Shown here: one piece after another, positions 50,320 through 60,595 of the stretch
Position numbering within the stretch: the first letter of the stretch is position 1
Layout: the number at the start of each line of letters is the position of its first letter
Source: Sedimentibacter sp. MB35-C1
GTDB taxonomy: Bacteria > Bacillota > Clostridia > Tissierellales > Sedimentibacteraceae
DNA: 64,000 bases
Reading direction: 5' to 3'
NCBI RefSeq assembly: GCF_030913635.1
Contig: NZ_CP133188.1
Span: 2,976,001-3,040,000 of the forward strand
Notes under the pieces: model-generated
Told to the model about the DNA's origin: nothing
What the model saw: the letters and a program-made list of their open reading frames with translations, nothing else
The model's database searches: none
Position numbers and translations under genes: made by a program

Positions 50320-52077
50320 CTACATTACTTTTGCCTGCCCCCTGTATACAACTCCTTGTTTTCCGTTTACCGTTAATATTTCTCCATCCTTAATTTCTCT
50401 TATACAATTTTCGGCTCCAACTACAACTTCTTTGCCGAGATTTAATCCAGCAATAAATGCGTGAGATGTTAAACCGCCCTCTTCTACAATGATGGCTGAT
50501 GCTCGTGCCATATATTCAATTACGTCTTTTCCAGTTGCCGACATTACTATTATATCCCCATCTTCAAATTTATCCCTAAGTTCGGCAGCATTTTTTGCAA
50601 TTATTGCTCTTCCTATAACTGTTTCTTTCCCTACTCCCACAGTCTTATACAATAGTTCGCTTACTATATGAACCTTAAGAAGGTTAGTGCTTCCTGATAT
50701 TCCAACGGGAACACCGGCTGTTATAACTATAAGATCTCCGTTTTCAATGTATCCAAGTTCCAAAGCTCCTTCAACAGATTTTTCTATAATTTCGTCTGTT
50801 GAATGCATCTTGCTTATTTTAACAGGATAAACTCCCCAGTAAATAGACATTTTTCTCATTACATGTTCGTTTTCAGTTGCAGCTATTATTGGAGCCAGCG
50901 GTCTGTACTTGGATACTGCAGCCGCCGTATAACCTGAAGATGTTGCAGATATAATTGCAGAAGCCTTTAAATCAAGACAAGTCCTGCATGTAGCATAGCT
51001 TATGGAATCTGTTATACTGTTGTTAAAGCCCATATTTTTTGTTTTTAGTATTTCCTCATAATCCAGCGAATTTTCTATCATCTGTGCAACTCTTGCCATT
51101 GTTTGTACAGATTCAACAGGATAACTTCCAGATGCTGTCTCTCCTGAAAGCATTATAGCATCTGAACCTTCAAAAATAGCTGTTGCAACGTCTGAAACTT
51201 CCGCTCTTGTAGGTCTCGGATTTCGTATCATGGAGTCAAGCATCTGCGTTGCAGTAATTACAGGTTTCCCTGCATCGTTGCATTTCTTTATAAGCATCTT
51301 CTGAACAAGTGGCACTTCTTCAGCAGGGATCTCCACCCCCAAATCACCTCTGGCAACCATGACTCCGTCCGACACTTCAATTATTTCATCGATATTTTCT
51401 ACACCCTGTCTATTTTCAATCTTAGAAATAATCATAATATTGTCTGCATTTTTGTCTTCAAGTATCCTTCTGATTGAAATAACATCCTCAGCCTTTCTAA
51501 TAAAGGATGCTGCTATGTAATCCACGTCATTTTCAATACCGAACATTATATCATCAATGTCTCTCTCAGTAAGCGCCGGAAGATTTATTTTTACATTTGG
51601 AACATTGACACCTTTTTTATTCTTGACCGTTCCTCCGTTTTTAACAATACATCTTAAATCCGTATCATTTATTTTTTCTACTACTTCCAGTCTTATAAGC
51701 CCGTCATCTATAAGAACCATATCATTTTCATTTACATCTTTAGCAAAATCCTCATATGTAACGCTGGCTATTTTATTTGTTCCAAGAACATCTCTTGTAG
51801 TAATAATGAATTCCTGATCTTTTACAAGTTCAACTCCGCCATTTTCAAAATCTTTAGTCCTTATTTCCGGACCTTTTGTATCAAGCATAATTGCAGTGCA
51901 AGCCCCTAAATCATCTCTTACTTTTTTAATTACTTCTATTTTTTCTTTATGCTCTTCATGTGTACCATGAGAAAAATTCAGTCTGGCCACATTTAATCCA
52001 CTTAGAACTAATTCTTTAAATGTTTTTTCATTTTCTGAAGCCGGCCCTATTGTGCATACAATTTTAGTTTTGCGCAT
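50320..52077 (-). CDS. pyk: Pyruvate kinase with C-terminal PEP-utiliser domain
   Basis: A pyruvate kinase of 585 residues, the long form found in Bacilli and Clostridia. It makes pyruvate and ATP from PEP and ADP. It has RKTKIVCTIGPASEN, the substrate site NVARLNFSHGTHEEH, IISKIENRQGVEN with the Lys-Glu pair, MVARGDLGVEIP and MLDSMIRNPRPTRAE. The extra C-terminal part from about 475 has GGLTSHAFIAGLNLGKEVVVG, the PEP-utiliser swivel fold with its His-containing loop. I chose the ATG at 52077, nine bases after AGGGAG. pfkA lies just upstream, the usual glycolytic pair after dnaE. Confidence 0.96.
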   Translation of the reverse strand: MRKTKIVCTIGPASENEKTFKELVLSGLNVARLNFSHGTHEEHKEKIEVIKKVRDDLGACTAIMLDTKGPEIRTKDFENGGVELVKDQEFIITTRDVLGTNKIASVTYEDFAKDVNENDMVLIDDGLIRLEVVEKINDTDLRCIVKNGGTVKNKKGVNVPNVKINLPALTERDIDDIMFGIENDVDYIAASFIRKAEDVISIRRILEDKNADNIMIISKIENRQGVENIDEIIEVSDGVMVARGDLGVEIPAEEVPLVQKMLIKKCNDAGKPVITATQMLDSMIRNPRPTRAEVSDVATAIFEGSDAIMLSGETASGSYPVESVQTMARVAQMIENSLDYEEILKTKNMGFNNSITDSISYATCRTCLDLKASAIISATSSGYTAAAVSKYRPLAPIIAATENEHVMRKMSIYWGVYPVKISKMHSTDEIIEKSVEGALELGYIENGDLIVITAGVPVGISGSTNLLKVHIVSELLYKTVGVGKETVIGRAIIAKNAAELRDKFEDGDIIVMSATGKDVIEYMARASAIIVEEGGLTSHAFIAGLNLGKEVVVGAENCIREIKDGEILTVNGKQGVVYRGQAKVM

Positions 52078-52130
52078 CTTTTTCATCTCCCTTTCAAACA
52101 GTCAATTATTAGTAAATAAAACTTTGTTTT

Positions 52131-53090
52131 TTATATTGATAATATCTTAGTCAAATCATAAGTTGTTTCATCAAATCTTTTCTCAACCAAAAGTGCTTCT
52201 TCCATATCCATATCAAATATTTCATTGCCTCGCACTCCAAGTGCCCGATTTTTATTTGAATTAAATAAAAGCTCAACTGCTTTTGCGCCCATCTGGCTAC
52301 CTATGAGTCTGTCAAACGCTGACGGAGTGCCTCCTCTTTGTGTATATCCCAAAACGGAATATCTCGTAGTTACACCTGTCTTTTTTTCTATTATTTCACT
52401 AATATCTTTTGCGTCTCCAGCTCCCTCTGCAAGTATGATTATGCTATGTCTCTTTCCTCTTGCCCTTCCTTGCATTATTTTGTCACACACTTCATCCATA
52501 TTATTCTCAACTTCAGGGATAATAACCATTTCGGCTCCGCCTGCCAGCCCCGCATAAAGAGCAAGGTCTCCGCAATCTCTCCCCATTACCTGAATGACAT
52601 TTGTCCTTGAATGAGATGAAGATGTGTCGCGTATCTTTTCAACAGATTCCAGCACTGTTGTAAGAGCCGTGAAAAATCCAAGAGTGTACTGAGTATATGG
52701 AAGGTCATTGTCTATAGTTCCCGGAATTCCTATAACCGGTACACCAGCTTTTCCAAGCTCCAGTGCTCCTTTAAACGTTCCGTTTCCTCCAATTGTAACA
52801 ATTCCATCTATTCCTAGGTACTTAATATTTTTAAGTGCTTTTTCAAATCCTTCTTTTTGTTGGAACTCCTTACTTCTAGCACTTCCAAGAACGGTGCCTC
52901 CCCTATGAATTATGTCCGCCACAGATGATAAACTCATTTCAACGCTTTCACCTTCCACAAGCCCTCTGTATCCACTTTTTATACCTACCACATTAATATT
53001 ATTATAAATTGCATACCTTACAACGGATCTTATTGCGGCGTTCATCCCCGGTGCATCTCCACCACTGGTAAGCACTCCAATTTTTCTCAT
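52131..53090 (-). CDS. pfkA: ATP-dependent 6-phosphofructokinase
   Basis: A 319-residue PfkA, making fructose 1,6-bisphosphate. ATP site [20 protein letters not shown] and GGNGTFKGA; catalytic Asp in [20 protein letters not shown]; substrate site [19 protein letters not shown]; and [15 protein letters not shown]. It follows dnaE after 84 bases and precedes pyk after about 53 bases, all minus strand. Gly in the ATP motif GGDAPG marks ATP rather than PPi use. The start at 53090 follows GAGGAGGTAGATTGTA. Confidence 0.97.
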   Translation of the reverse strand: MRKIGVLTSGGDAPGMNAAIRSVVRYAIYNNINVVGIKSGYRGLVEGESVEMSLSSVADIIHRGGTVLGSARSKEFQQKEGFEKALKNIKYLGIDGIVTIGGNGTFKGALELGKAGVPVIGIPGTIDNDLPYTQYTLGFFTALTTVLESVEKIRDTSSSHSRTNVIQVMGRDCGDLALYAGLAGGAEMVIIPEVENNMDEVCDKIMQGRARGKRHSIIILAEGAGDAKDISEIIEKKTGVTTRYSVLGYTQRGGTPSAFDRLIGSQMGAKAVELLFNSNKNRALGVRGNEIFDMDMEEALLVEKRFDETTYDLTKILSI

Positions 53091-53174
53091 TACAATCTAC
53101 CTCCTCAATCAAATTTGACGTCATAATGTCCGACTATAATATAATGAATTTTCTATTACTGAATATACCATTTC

Positions 53175-56100
53175 TTACTTTATTACAATATTGCCTTCAC
53201 CAAACATTACCTTGAGAAAAGCAATTAGTTCTCTGTTGTTAGCATCCACCCAATTCTTTACAGGCATAACCATATTGGCTCTTTCCTGGTGATTATATAT
53301 TATAACGCAGTCGCTTCCCGGATATTTGCATATACTGCTAAAAAGATCTTTTTTTATTTTCTTATAGTGCTCCTTGTTTTCAACCTTCAAATACAGCTTC
53401 TTTGATGAAGTTTTACCTGTATCAATTTTTCTGATTTCGTAGACCTTATTGCATATAAGCTTTGGAGCTTCTTCTTCCGATGCATCTATTGTTCCTTCTA
53501 CCATTACAATATTGTCCTCGTATAAAATATCCTTGCAGCTTTCGTAAATCTTAGGAAAAATTATGCCCTCCACTGTTCCGTATAAATCCTCTAAAGTTAT
53601 AAATGCCATCATGTTATTGTTTTTAGTTATTTTATTTTGTTTTTTTATAATTATTCCGCCTATTGAAATCCTACTTCCATCTGAGAGTCTGCTATTTTCA
53701 CCGGATTCTCTTATTTCTGATATTTCATTGGTATTAGTTGTAGCTGATTTTTCAAGCTCCTTTTCATATTCCGACAGCGGGTTACCGCTTAAGTATATGC
53801 CAAGCATTTCCTTTTCCATGGCAAGAAGCACTTTTTCATTATATTCCTGCATATCAGGTATATCATCTCTGTCCATTTCCATACTTCCCGGCGAAATTTC
53901 ATCAAACAATGAGAATTGGCCCTCTATATTTTTCTTCTTTTGGTTAACTACATCATCAATTATCCTTTCATAAACCGCCATAAGCTGGGCACGCTTAATT
54001 CCCAAAAAATCAAATGCGCCACATTTAATCAATGATTCAATCTGTCTTTTATTCAATACACTCTGATCAACCTTTTTGCAGAAATCAGTAAAACTCTTAA
54101 ATTTCCCCTTTGACTCTCTTACTTTAATAACTTCGGCAATTACATTTGTTCCTACATTTTTGACAGCAGAAAGGCCAAAACGTATTTTTCCTCCTTCAAC
54201 AGTAAATTTGTCCCTACTTTCATTTACATCAGGAGGCAAGATTTGTATTCCCAGTCTCTTACATTCTCTTATATACAACGATACTGTTCCCGAGCTGCCC
54301 ATAATGCTTGAAATAAGTGCTGCCATAAATTCAACGGGATAATAATACTTCAAGTAAGCAGTTTCATATGCCAATGCTGCATACGCAACAGAATGTGCCT
54401 TTGGAAACGCATATTTTGCAAATTCAACCATCAAATCATAAATGTCATTGGCTGTTTTCTCGTCCACCCCGTTGTTAACAGCACCAAGAATCGCCGCCTC
54501 ACCATTTTCAGCTTCTTTTCCATATATAAAGTTTTTTCTTTCTTCAAGCATAACACTCATTTTCTTTTTACCCATGGCACGTCTCAACAAGTCGGAACGT
54601 CCCATTGTAAAACCGCCTATGTCTCTCACTATCTGCATTACTTGTTCTTGATAAACCATGCAGCCGTATGTAACATTTAATATGGGTTCAAGTTTTGGAT
54701 GAAGATAAGTTACATTTTCAGGATTAAGCTTGTTCTTTATGTATACGGGAATCTGCCCCATAGGCCCAGGCCGGTACAGAGCATTTGCTGCTGACAGGTT
54801 TTCAAATTCTGTTGGTTTCAACTCGCCTAAAAACGCCCTCATTCCTGAGCTTTCAAACTGAAATATTCCCAATGTTTCCGCATTAGCAAACATTTTGTAA
54901 ACCTTGCTGTCATCATACTTGCAATTACTGAAATCCACCTTTACATGATGGTTACTTTCAATAAGCTCAATCGCATCACGTATTACAGTCAGAGTCCTCA
55001 AACCCAAAAAGTCCATCTTTAAAAGTCCAAGCTCCTCCAGTTCTATCATGTTAAATTGAGTTGTTATTACATCTTTGTTTCTTGAAAGAGGTACATATTC
55101 GGTAACATCCTCCTTAGATATCAAAACTCCTGCAGCATGGGTTGAAGCATGTCTGGGAAGTCCTTCTACCTTAAGAGCAAGGTCAATAAGTTTCTTAACC
55201 TTCGAATCTCCTTCATATAAGTCATTCAATTCCTTATTTACTTCAAGAGCTTTTGAAATAGTCATTCCAAGGCTCATTGGTATTTTCTTTGCGACAAAAT
55301 CAACTTCACCATAAGACATATCCAGAGCCCTTCCAACATCTCTGATTGATCCTCTGGCTGCCATTGTTCCGAATGTTATAATTTGTGCTACCCTTTCCTC
55401 ACCGTATTTATTTCTGACATACTCTATTACTTCTTCACGTCTTTCATAGCAAAAATCAACATCAATATCCGGCATGCTAACACGATCCGGGTTAAGAAAC
55501 CTTTCGAAAATCAAATTATGTTTCATTGGATCAATATTTGTAATTTTCATTGAATATGCCACTAAACTTCCGGCAGCCGAACCTCTTCCAGGCCCCACCA
55601 TTATTTTATTGTCCTTGGCATATTTTATGAAATCCCATACAATAAGGAAGTAATCAACATAACCCATTTGCTCAATTACGCTTATTTCGTAATCAAGCCT
55701 TTTTTGAAGTTCGCTATCAATTTTGTTATATCGGTCTATTAAACCATTTTGACATATTTCCCTGAAATATTCTGATTTTGTATGTCCTTCTGGAATCTCA
55801 AATTCCGGAAGATGTACAGTGTCAAAATCCAGTTCAACATTGCACCGCTCAGCTATATCCATCGTATTCTTAAGCGCATCCTCCGGAAACAACTCCAGCA
55901 TTTCTTCATAAGATTTAAGATAAAATTCATCCGAAGGAAACTGCATTCTGTCATCATCCATAACTGTTTTTTGCATTTGTATGCACAAGAGTACATCATG
56001 GAAATATGCATCTTCCTTGTTTACATAATGAACATCATTTGTAGCCACAAGTTTGATACCAGTTTCACGACTGATCCTGACAAGCTCCTTGTTCACGGTT

Positions 56101-56654
56101 TGCTGCTCTTTCATTCCATGATCCTGCATTTCAAGAAAGAAGTTATCTTTTCCAAAAATGTCCTCGTACATCAGTGCTGTATTTAATGCCTCAGCATAAT
56201 TGTTGTCAAGAATATGCGATTGCACCTCTCCAGCAAGGCATGCACTCAGTGCAATTACACCACTGCTATATTTTCTGATTGTATCATGATCAATTCTGGG
56301 TTTGTAGTAATAACCGTCTACAAATCCTATTGAACAAAGCTTTATAATATTTTTCCATCCTTCTTCATTCTCTGCAAGCAACACTAAATGGAACTGATTT
56401 TTATCCCTTTGAGGATCCTTGTCAGTAAGCCTTCTTGGTGAAACATATGCTTCAAATCCAAGTATAGGTTTAATTCCCGCTTTTTTTGCCTGCTTAAAAA
56501 ACTCCACAACTCCGTACATGACTCCATGATCCGTAATTGCCAATGAAGACATGTTGAGCTCCTTCGCTTTATTTACTAGCTCTTTAATCCTGCACGCTCC
56601 GTCCAGCAGGCTGTATTCAGTATGTACATGTAAATGTGTAAAATTATTGTTCAT
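53175..56654 (-). CDS. dnaE: DNA polymerase III alpha subunit, DnaE type
   Basis: A 1159-residue replicative polymerase subunit. The N-terminal PHP domain has FTHLHVHTEYSLLDGACRI and ITDHGVMYGVVEF; the polymerase palm has VGPGRGSAAGSLVAY and MPDIDVDFCYERREEVI with the catalytic aspartates; fingers contain LYRPGPMGQIPVYI; then a helix-hairpin-helix (about 850) and an OB domain near 990 (GGIIIKKQNKITKNN). Because low-GC Gram-positives also have PolC, this is probably the second, DnaE-type enzyme. First of the dnaE-pfkA-pyk row. The ATG at 56654 follows AAGGAGTATTAT. Confidence 0.97.
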   Translation of the reverse strand: MNNNFTHLHVHTEYSLLDGACRIKELVNKAKELNMSSLAITDHGVMYGVVEFFKQAKKAGIKPILGFEAYVSPRRLTDKDPQRDKNQFHLVLLAENEEGWKNIIKLCSIGFVDGYYYKPRIDHDTIRKYSSGVIALSACLAGEVQSHILDNNYAEALNTALMYEDIFGKDNFFLEMQDHGMKEQQTVNKELVRISRETGIKLVATNDVHYVNKEDAYFHDVLLCIQMQKTVMDDDRMQFPSDEFYLKSYEEMLELFPEDALKNTMDIAERCNVELDFDTVHLPEFEIPEGHTKSEYFREICQNGLIDRYNKIDSELQKRLDYEISVIEQMGYVDYFLIVWDFIKYAKDNKIMVGPGRGSAAGSLVAYSMKITNIDPMKHNLIFERFLNPDRVSMPDIDVDFCYERREEVIEYVRNKYGEERVAQIITFGTMAARGSIRDVGRALDMSYGEVDFVAKKIPMSLGMTISKALEVNKELNDLYEGDSKVKKLIDLALKVEGLPRHASTHAAGVLISKEDVTEYVPLSRNKDVITTQFNMIELEELGLLKMDFLGLRTLTVIRDAIELIESNHHVKVDFSNCKYDDSKVYKMFANAETLGIFQFESSGMRAFLGELKPTEFENLSAANALYRPGPMGQIPVYIKNKLNPENVTYLHPKLEPILNVTYGCMVYQEQVMQIVRDIGGFTMGRSDLLRRAMGKKKMSVMLEERKNFIYGKEAENGEAAILGAVNNGVDEKTANDIYDLMVEFAKYAFPKAHSVAYAALAYETAYLKYYYPVEFMAALISSIMGSSGTVSLYIRECKRLGIQILPPDVNESRDKFTVEGGKIRFGLSAVKNVGTNVIAEVIKVRESKGKFKSFTDFCKKVDQSVLNKRQIESLIKCGAFDFLGIKRAQLMAVYERIIDDVVNQKKKNIEGQFSLFDEISPGSMEMDRDDIPDMQEYNEKVLLAMEKEMLGIYLSGNPLSEYEKELEKSATTNTNEISEIRESGENSRLSDGSRISIGGIIIKKQNKITKNNNMMAFITLEDLYGTVEGIIFPKIYESCKDILYEDNIVMVEGTIDASEEEAPKLICNKVYEIRKIDTGKTSSKKLYLKVENKEHYKKIKKDLFSSICKYPGSDCVIIYNHQERANMVMPVKNWVDANNRELIAFLKVMFGEGNIVIK

Positions 56655-56917
56655 ATAATACTCCTTAGCGGTATTTTAACACTTTTCATATGCATATTCA
56701 ATTTATTTAATAAATTTATAAATAACAAACAACACAGTACAATTCCAATATTCTCAAGCCATGGAAACTGCTTCTTTATCTTCACCTCATAAAATATTTT
56801 TATTATTTAAATAGCAATTCAATTAATTTAATAGTACAATAAGTTTGATTAAAATCATGCCTTCTGCATGTTGAATTCATAAAATATAAAAAGAACCTGA
56901 ATAAAAAGGAGATTTCA

Positions 56918-57658
56918 ATGTTAAGTTCTAAGACTGTTATTGTAACCGGAGCATCAAGAGGTATTGGTCATTCAATTGCAGAATTATTTGCCCATAAAGA
57001 ATATAATGTTTTAATTAATTATAACCATTCCAAAGAAAGTGCCATGCATTTATATGATAAGCTTAAGAGTGAAGGATTATTTGTTAAAACTTACAAAGCG
57101 GATGTATCAAACAGATATGAAGTTGATTTAATGACAAAGTTTTGTATAGAAGAATTCGGCGGTCTTGATATTCTTATAAACAATGCGGGAATTTGTCAGG
57201 AAAAACTGTTTACTGATATTACAGATGAGGATCTGGATCACATGTTGAATACTAATTTTAAAAGTGCATTTTATTGCTCTCAGAGTGCATTAAAGCATAT
57301 GCTTCCCAATAAACAGGGAAAAATTATTAATATTTCTTCTATATGGGGAATTGTAGGAGCATCATGTGAAGTGCACTATTCAGCAACAAAAGCAGCAATA
57401 ATTGGATTTACTAAAGCGTTGGCAAAAGAGCTTGGGCCTTCAAATATTCAGGTGAATTGCATAGCTCCTGGAGTAATACAAACAGAAATGCTCTCTTCGT
57501 ATAATGAAAATGAATTAGGTGAGCTAAAAGAGCATACTCCATTAATGAGGCTTGGAAATCCAAATGATATAGCCGGATGTGCACTTTATTTAGCATCTTT
57601 GTACTCTAATTTTGTGACAGGTCAGGTAATCAGCCCAAACGGCGGTTTCGTAATTTAA
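56918..57658 (+). CDS. SDR-family oxidoreductase (FabG-like)
   Basis: A 246-residue short-chain dehydrogenase. NAD(P) site TGASRGIGHSIAELFA, then INNAGICQE, catalytic Ser in NISSIWGIVGA, Tyr and Lys in HYSATKAAIIGFTKALAKEL, and CIAPGVIQTEM. It is close to 3-oxoacyl-ACP reductase FabG and, by general form, to YmfI-like enzymes; away from fatty acid genes the substrate is open. AAAAGGAGATTTCA precedes ATG 56918. The 263 bases before it are AT-rich, with promoter-like hexamers that I cannot order firmly. Confidence 0.9.
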   Translation: MLSSKTVIVTGASRGIGHSIAELFAHKEYNVLINYNHSKESAMHLYDKLKSEGLFVKTYKADVSNRYEVDLMTKFCIEEFGGLDILINNAGICQEKLFTDITDEDLDHMLNTNFKSAFYCSQSALKHMLPNKQGKIINISSIWGIVGASCEVHYSATKAAIIGFTKALAKELGPSNIQVNCIAPGVIQTEMLSSYNENELGELKEHTPLMRLGNPNDIAGCALYLASLYSNFVTGQVISPNGGFVI

Positions 57659-57669
57659 TCATTTTATTA

Positions 57670-57698
57670 AAACCTGTGCAAAACATAAGCACAGGTTT
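57670..57698. terminator. Hairpin between SDR gene and chromate transporter
   Basis: AAACCTGTGC pairs with GCACAGGTTT around a nine-base loop. On the minus strand TTTTAATAAAAT follows. It may serve both convergent genes; the U tract is weak on the plus side. Confidence 0.65.
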
Positions 57699-57744
57699 GG
57701 AAATATCAGTTTAATAATTAAAAATCCAGCATATGTACATCAAA

Positions 57745-58317
57745 CTATACTATCGAATATACTACCATTCCAATAACACCTGTTGCTATCATTACCTTTA
57801 TTGGATCTGCACCGTACTTTCTTAAAACAAACAAACCTATTGCAACCAGCAGCAAGGAAATATAATTAATGTCACCTGCATTCATAGTCATCAAAGTAAC
57901 ACCTTCAGATTTAAAAGCTGCTAAAAGCAGGATAGATAATCCGGCTGACCCTATCAATGATACAACCGCAGGCCTTAGTCCTTTTAGTACACCTTGAATA
58001 CCTGAAAGATTTTTATATTTAAAATAAAAATATGCCAAAGTCAGCACTATAATACAAGAAGGTGTTATACAACCTATAGTCGCAACTATTGCTCCTGGAA
58101 TCCCTGCTGTTCTAATTCCAACAAATGTTGAAGCGTTCAACGCAATAGGCCCCGGTGTCATTTGAGAAATTGTAAGCAAATCCGCATACTCAGAAAGGGT
58201 AAGCCAGTTATGCACTTCAATCACTTGGTATTCTATAAGAGGAAGAGCGGCGTAACCACCGCCTATGGCAAAAAGGCCAATTTGAAAGAAGCTCCAAAAT
58301 ATTTCAATCAAAATCAT
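57745..58317 (-). CDS. Chromate transporter, half-size subunit
   Basis: A 190-residue membrane protein, one half of the CHR family, with IEIFWSFFQIGLFAIGGGYAALPLI, MTPGPIALNASTFVG and IGTRTAGIPGA-like spacing (VGIRTAGIPGAIVAT). Bacterial pairs of short ChrA proteins act together to export chromate, or transport sulphate-like anions in some cases. It overlaps the next-upstream half by four bases. The C-terminal segments are more divergent. The start at 58317 sits inside the stop of the other gene. Confidence 0.88.
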   Translation of the reverse strand: MILIEIFWSFFQIGLFAIGGGYAALPLIEYQVIEVHNWLTLSEYADLLTISQMTPGPIALNASTFVGIRTAGIPGAIVATIGCITPSCIIVLTLAYFYFKYKNLSGIQGVLKGLRPAVVSLIGSAGLSILLLAAFKSEGVTLMTMNAGDINYISLLLVAIGLFVLRKYGADPIKVMIATGVIGMVVYSIV

Positions 58318-58883
58318 TTGTTAATACCTTCCTTCTTAAAGAGATTATAATAAAAACCCCCAAATACACCACTGAATATAATTATCAATGCAGCATTAAT
58401 ATTAAAAACTACCGCTGCTAAAAAGGTTACTGCCATAATCATTATTGACACTATATTTTTAGTTTTAAAAATATCCATAGCCATTCTAATAATTACATCC
58501 AAAATAACTGCTGCAACTCCGGCTCTCATTCCAAGAAGCATATAATTAACAATTCTATTTTCCTTAATAAATGAATAAAAATGAGCAATCACAGTAATTA
58601 TAATCAGAGGAGGAAGTATTGTCCCTAGTATGGTTACAAATGCTCCAACGATCCCTGCAATTCTGTATCCTACCATTATTGAAGTATTGACTGCAATCGG
58701 TCCGGGAGCTGATTGAGAAATAGCCACAAGATTTAGCATTTCTTCTTCATCTATCCATTCAAGTTCCTCAACAAACTTTTTTCTCATAAGAGGAACTATT
58801 ACATATCCTCCTCCTACAGTAAAAGCGCTCAATGAGAATGTTGACCAGAAAAGCTTCAAGTAAAATTTATAATTTCTTTCCAT
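58314..58883 (-). CDS. Chromate transporter, half-size subunit
   Basis: The 189-residue partner half: LFWSTFSLSAFTVGGGYVIVPLM, ISQSAPGPIAVNTSIMVGYR and ILPPLIIITVIAHFYSFI. It has the same family motif as the gene at 57745-58317 but is clearly different, as is normal for paired CHR halves. First gene of the pair; GAAGAGAA precedes ATG 58883. No regulator gene is near. Confidence 0.88.
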   Translation of the reverse strand: MERNYKFYLKLFWSTFSLSAFTVGGGYVIVPLMRKKFVEELEWIDEEEMLNLVAISQSAPGPIAVNTSIMVGYRIAGIVGAFVTILGTILPPLIIITVIAHFYSFIKENRIVNYMLLGMRAGVAAVILDVIIRMAMDIFKTKNIVSIMIMAVTFLAAVVFNINAALIIIFSGVFGGFYYNLFKKEGINK

Positions 58884-58924
58884 TTCTCTTCCTTTTTTTG
58901 ATTTACTTTCAATATGATAAATAT

Positions 58925-60457
58925 TTACATCAAAGGTGCAAATATTTTTAGAATGGTTCTTATAACTTTCTTTACTCTTGATATTTTCTTAACCTCATAC
59001 AGAGTTATTTTTCTGCTCTTCTCAAGAGCATCCAATGTACTTTCTTTAACCTGCTTTATACTATCTGTATCAAACATCCATACTCCACATTCAAAATGCA
59101 GATACAAACTTCTGTAATCGAGATTTATTGTTCCTACAACAGCATATCTGTCATCAATAACGAAAGTCTTTCCATGATTGAATCCCGGTGTATACCGGTA
59201 AATGGACACTCCTGAATCTAAAAGCTCTTCATAGCTTGATTGGGTAACGGCAAATGCATACCTTTTATCAGGGATACCTGGAGTAAGAATTTTTACATCC
59301 ACACCTCTTTTTGCTGCAAGACTTAATGCAATCATCATTTTATTGTCTGCAATAAGATAAGGAGTCTCGATATAAATATATTTTTCCGCCTGATTAATTA
59401 AATTCAAATATACCGCTTCACTTACGTGCTCATCATCCAGCGGACTGTCGTCAAACGGCTGAACATAACCACAGCACCCAAGGTTTTCGTCCAACGAGTC
59501 CGGCATAAACTTTTTATAATCTTCTTCCGTATCCTTGAGAAAAGTCCATATAGATAAAAACATCACTGTAAGGCTCCAGACTGCATCTCCCTTTATTTTT
59601 ATGGCACAGTCTCTCCAATGTCCGAATTTTTCCACTGCATTGATATATTCATCAGCAATGTTAACTCCTCCCGTAAAAGCTGTCTTTCCATCAATAACAG
59701 CAATCTTTCTATGATCCCTGTTATTTAGCCTTAGGGACAAAACAGGAATAAATGGATTGAAAACACAGCATTTAATTCCATATTCCTCCAATCGCCTGTT
59801 ATATCTGAAAGGAAGTTTGAACATGCATCCCACATCATCATAAATGACACGAACGTCAACACCATTTTTAGCTTTATCCTTCAATATGTCAAGAATAGTG
59901 TTCCACATCTCGCCCTCGTCAATAATAAAAAATTCAAGAAAGATAAATCTTTTCGCATTTTTTAATTCATCTATCAAATGTTCAAAAAATTCCTCTCCTG
60001 ACGGTAGAAATTTTGTATATGAATTATTGTAGACTGGACACATAGTATATTTTTCAATATACTTAGCCTGATTAAATGCAACATTGCTATCTTGCTTCAA
60101 AAGTTTCAGAGTTTCCTGATTCTGATTCATGCACTCTTTCATTTTATCAGAAATACGTGACATCTTTCTTTTCATTCTTCCAGATAATCCTGTTCCACCC
60201 AGCGTCAAATAAAAAAGCCCCCCGAATATGGGAAACAGCATAATTGGAATAATCCATGCAACTTTATAAGCCGGATCACTCCTACTGTTCAGTATATGTA
60301 ATACGGCCAGAATACTTATAATAGTAAATATTACATCAAATACAACAAAATAATCGCTGAATTTTCTGATCATTATAACAAATGTCAAAAGCTGCAGCAA
60401 AATCGATAAAGCAACAAGCACAACTCTGCTAAACAACATATTTCTAATTCTCTGCAT
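58925..60457 (-). CDS. Cardiolipin synthase
   Basis: A 510-residue membrane enzyme. Two N-terminal helices (about 5-60) are followed by two phospholipase D-type HKD motifs: HRKIAVIDGKTAFTGG (about 238) and HGKTFVIDDRYAVVGTINLDYRS (about 418, first eight residues HGKTFVID are the motif). It joins two phosphatidylglycerol molecules into cardiolipin plus glycerol. The ATG at 60457 was chosen after GGTTGGTGAG; a TTG at 60472 has no ribosome site. Single gene between the chromate pair and CstA. Confidence 0.93.
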   Translation of the reverse strand: MQRIRNMLFSRVVLVALSILLQLLTFVIMIRKFSDYFVVFDVIFTIISILAVLHILNSRSDPAYKVAWIIPIMLFPIFGGLFYLTLGGTGLSGRMKRKMSRISDKMKECMNQNQETLKLLKQDSNVAFNQAKYIEKYTMCPVYNNSYTKFLPSGEEFFEHLIDELKNAKRFIFLEFFIIDEGEMWNTILDILKDKAKNGVDVRVIYDDVGCMFKLPFRYNRRLEEYGIKCCVFNPFIPVLSLRLNNRDHRKIAVIDGKTAFTGGVNIADEYINAVEKFGHWRDCAIKIKGDAVWSLTVMFLSIWTFLKDTEEDYKKFMPDSLDENLGCCGYVQPFDDSPLDDEHVSEAVYLNLINQAEKYIYIETPYLIADNKMMIALSLAAKRGVDVKILTPGIPDKRYAFAVTQSSYEELLDSGVSIYRYTPGFNHGKTFVIDDRYAVVGTINLDYRSLYLHFECGVWMFDTDSIKQVKESTLDALEKSRKITLYEVKKISRVKKVIRTILKIFAPLM

Positions 60458-60562
60458 ACTCTCACCAACCAAATGCTTATTATCATTTCAAATACTGTAT
60501 CTGCTTGATTGTACCAAATTTTTATTTGTTTGTAAAGTTTGTCTTAATTCTAAAATTGAGAT

Positions 60563-60588
60563 TAAAAAAGGCTGCCTACGCAGCCCTT
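60563..60588 (-). terminator. Intrinsic terminator after cstA-like gene
   Basis: Minus strand: AAGGGCTGC, GTA, GGCAGCCTTTTTTAAT. Strong GC stem with a U run, directly after the stop at 60596. Confidence 0.88.
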
Positions 60589-60595
60589 CAATGTC

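Noticed and set aside
56655-56917. Possible regulatory site upstream of the SDR gene
   Set aside because: AT-rich with several loose promoter-like hexamers, but none with good spacing; nothing firm to report.
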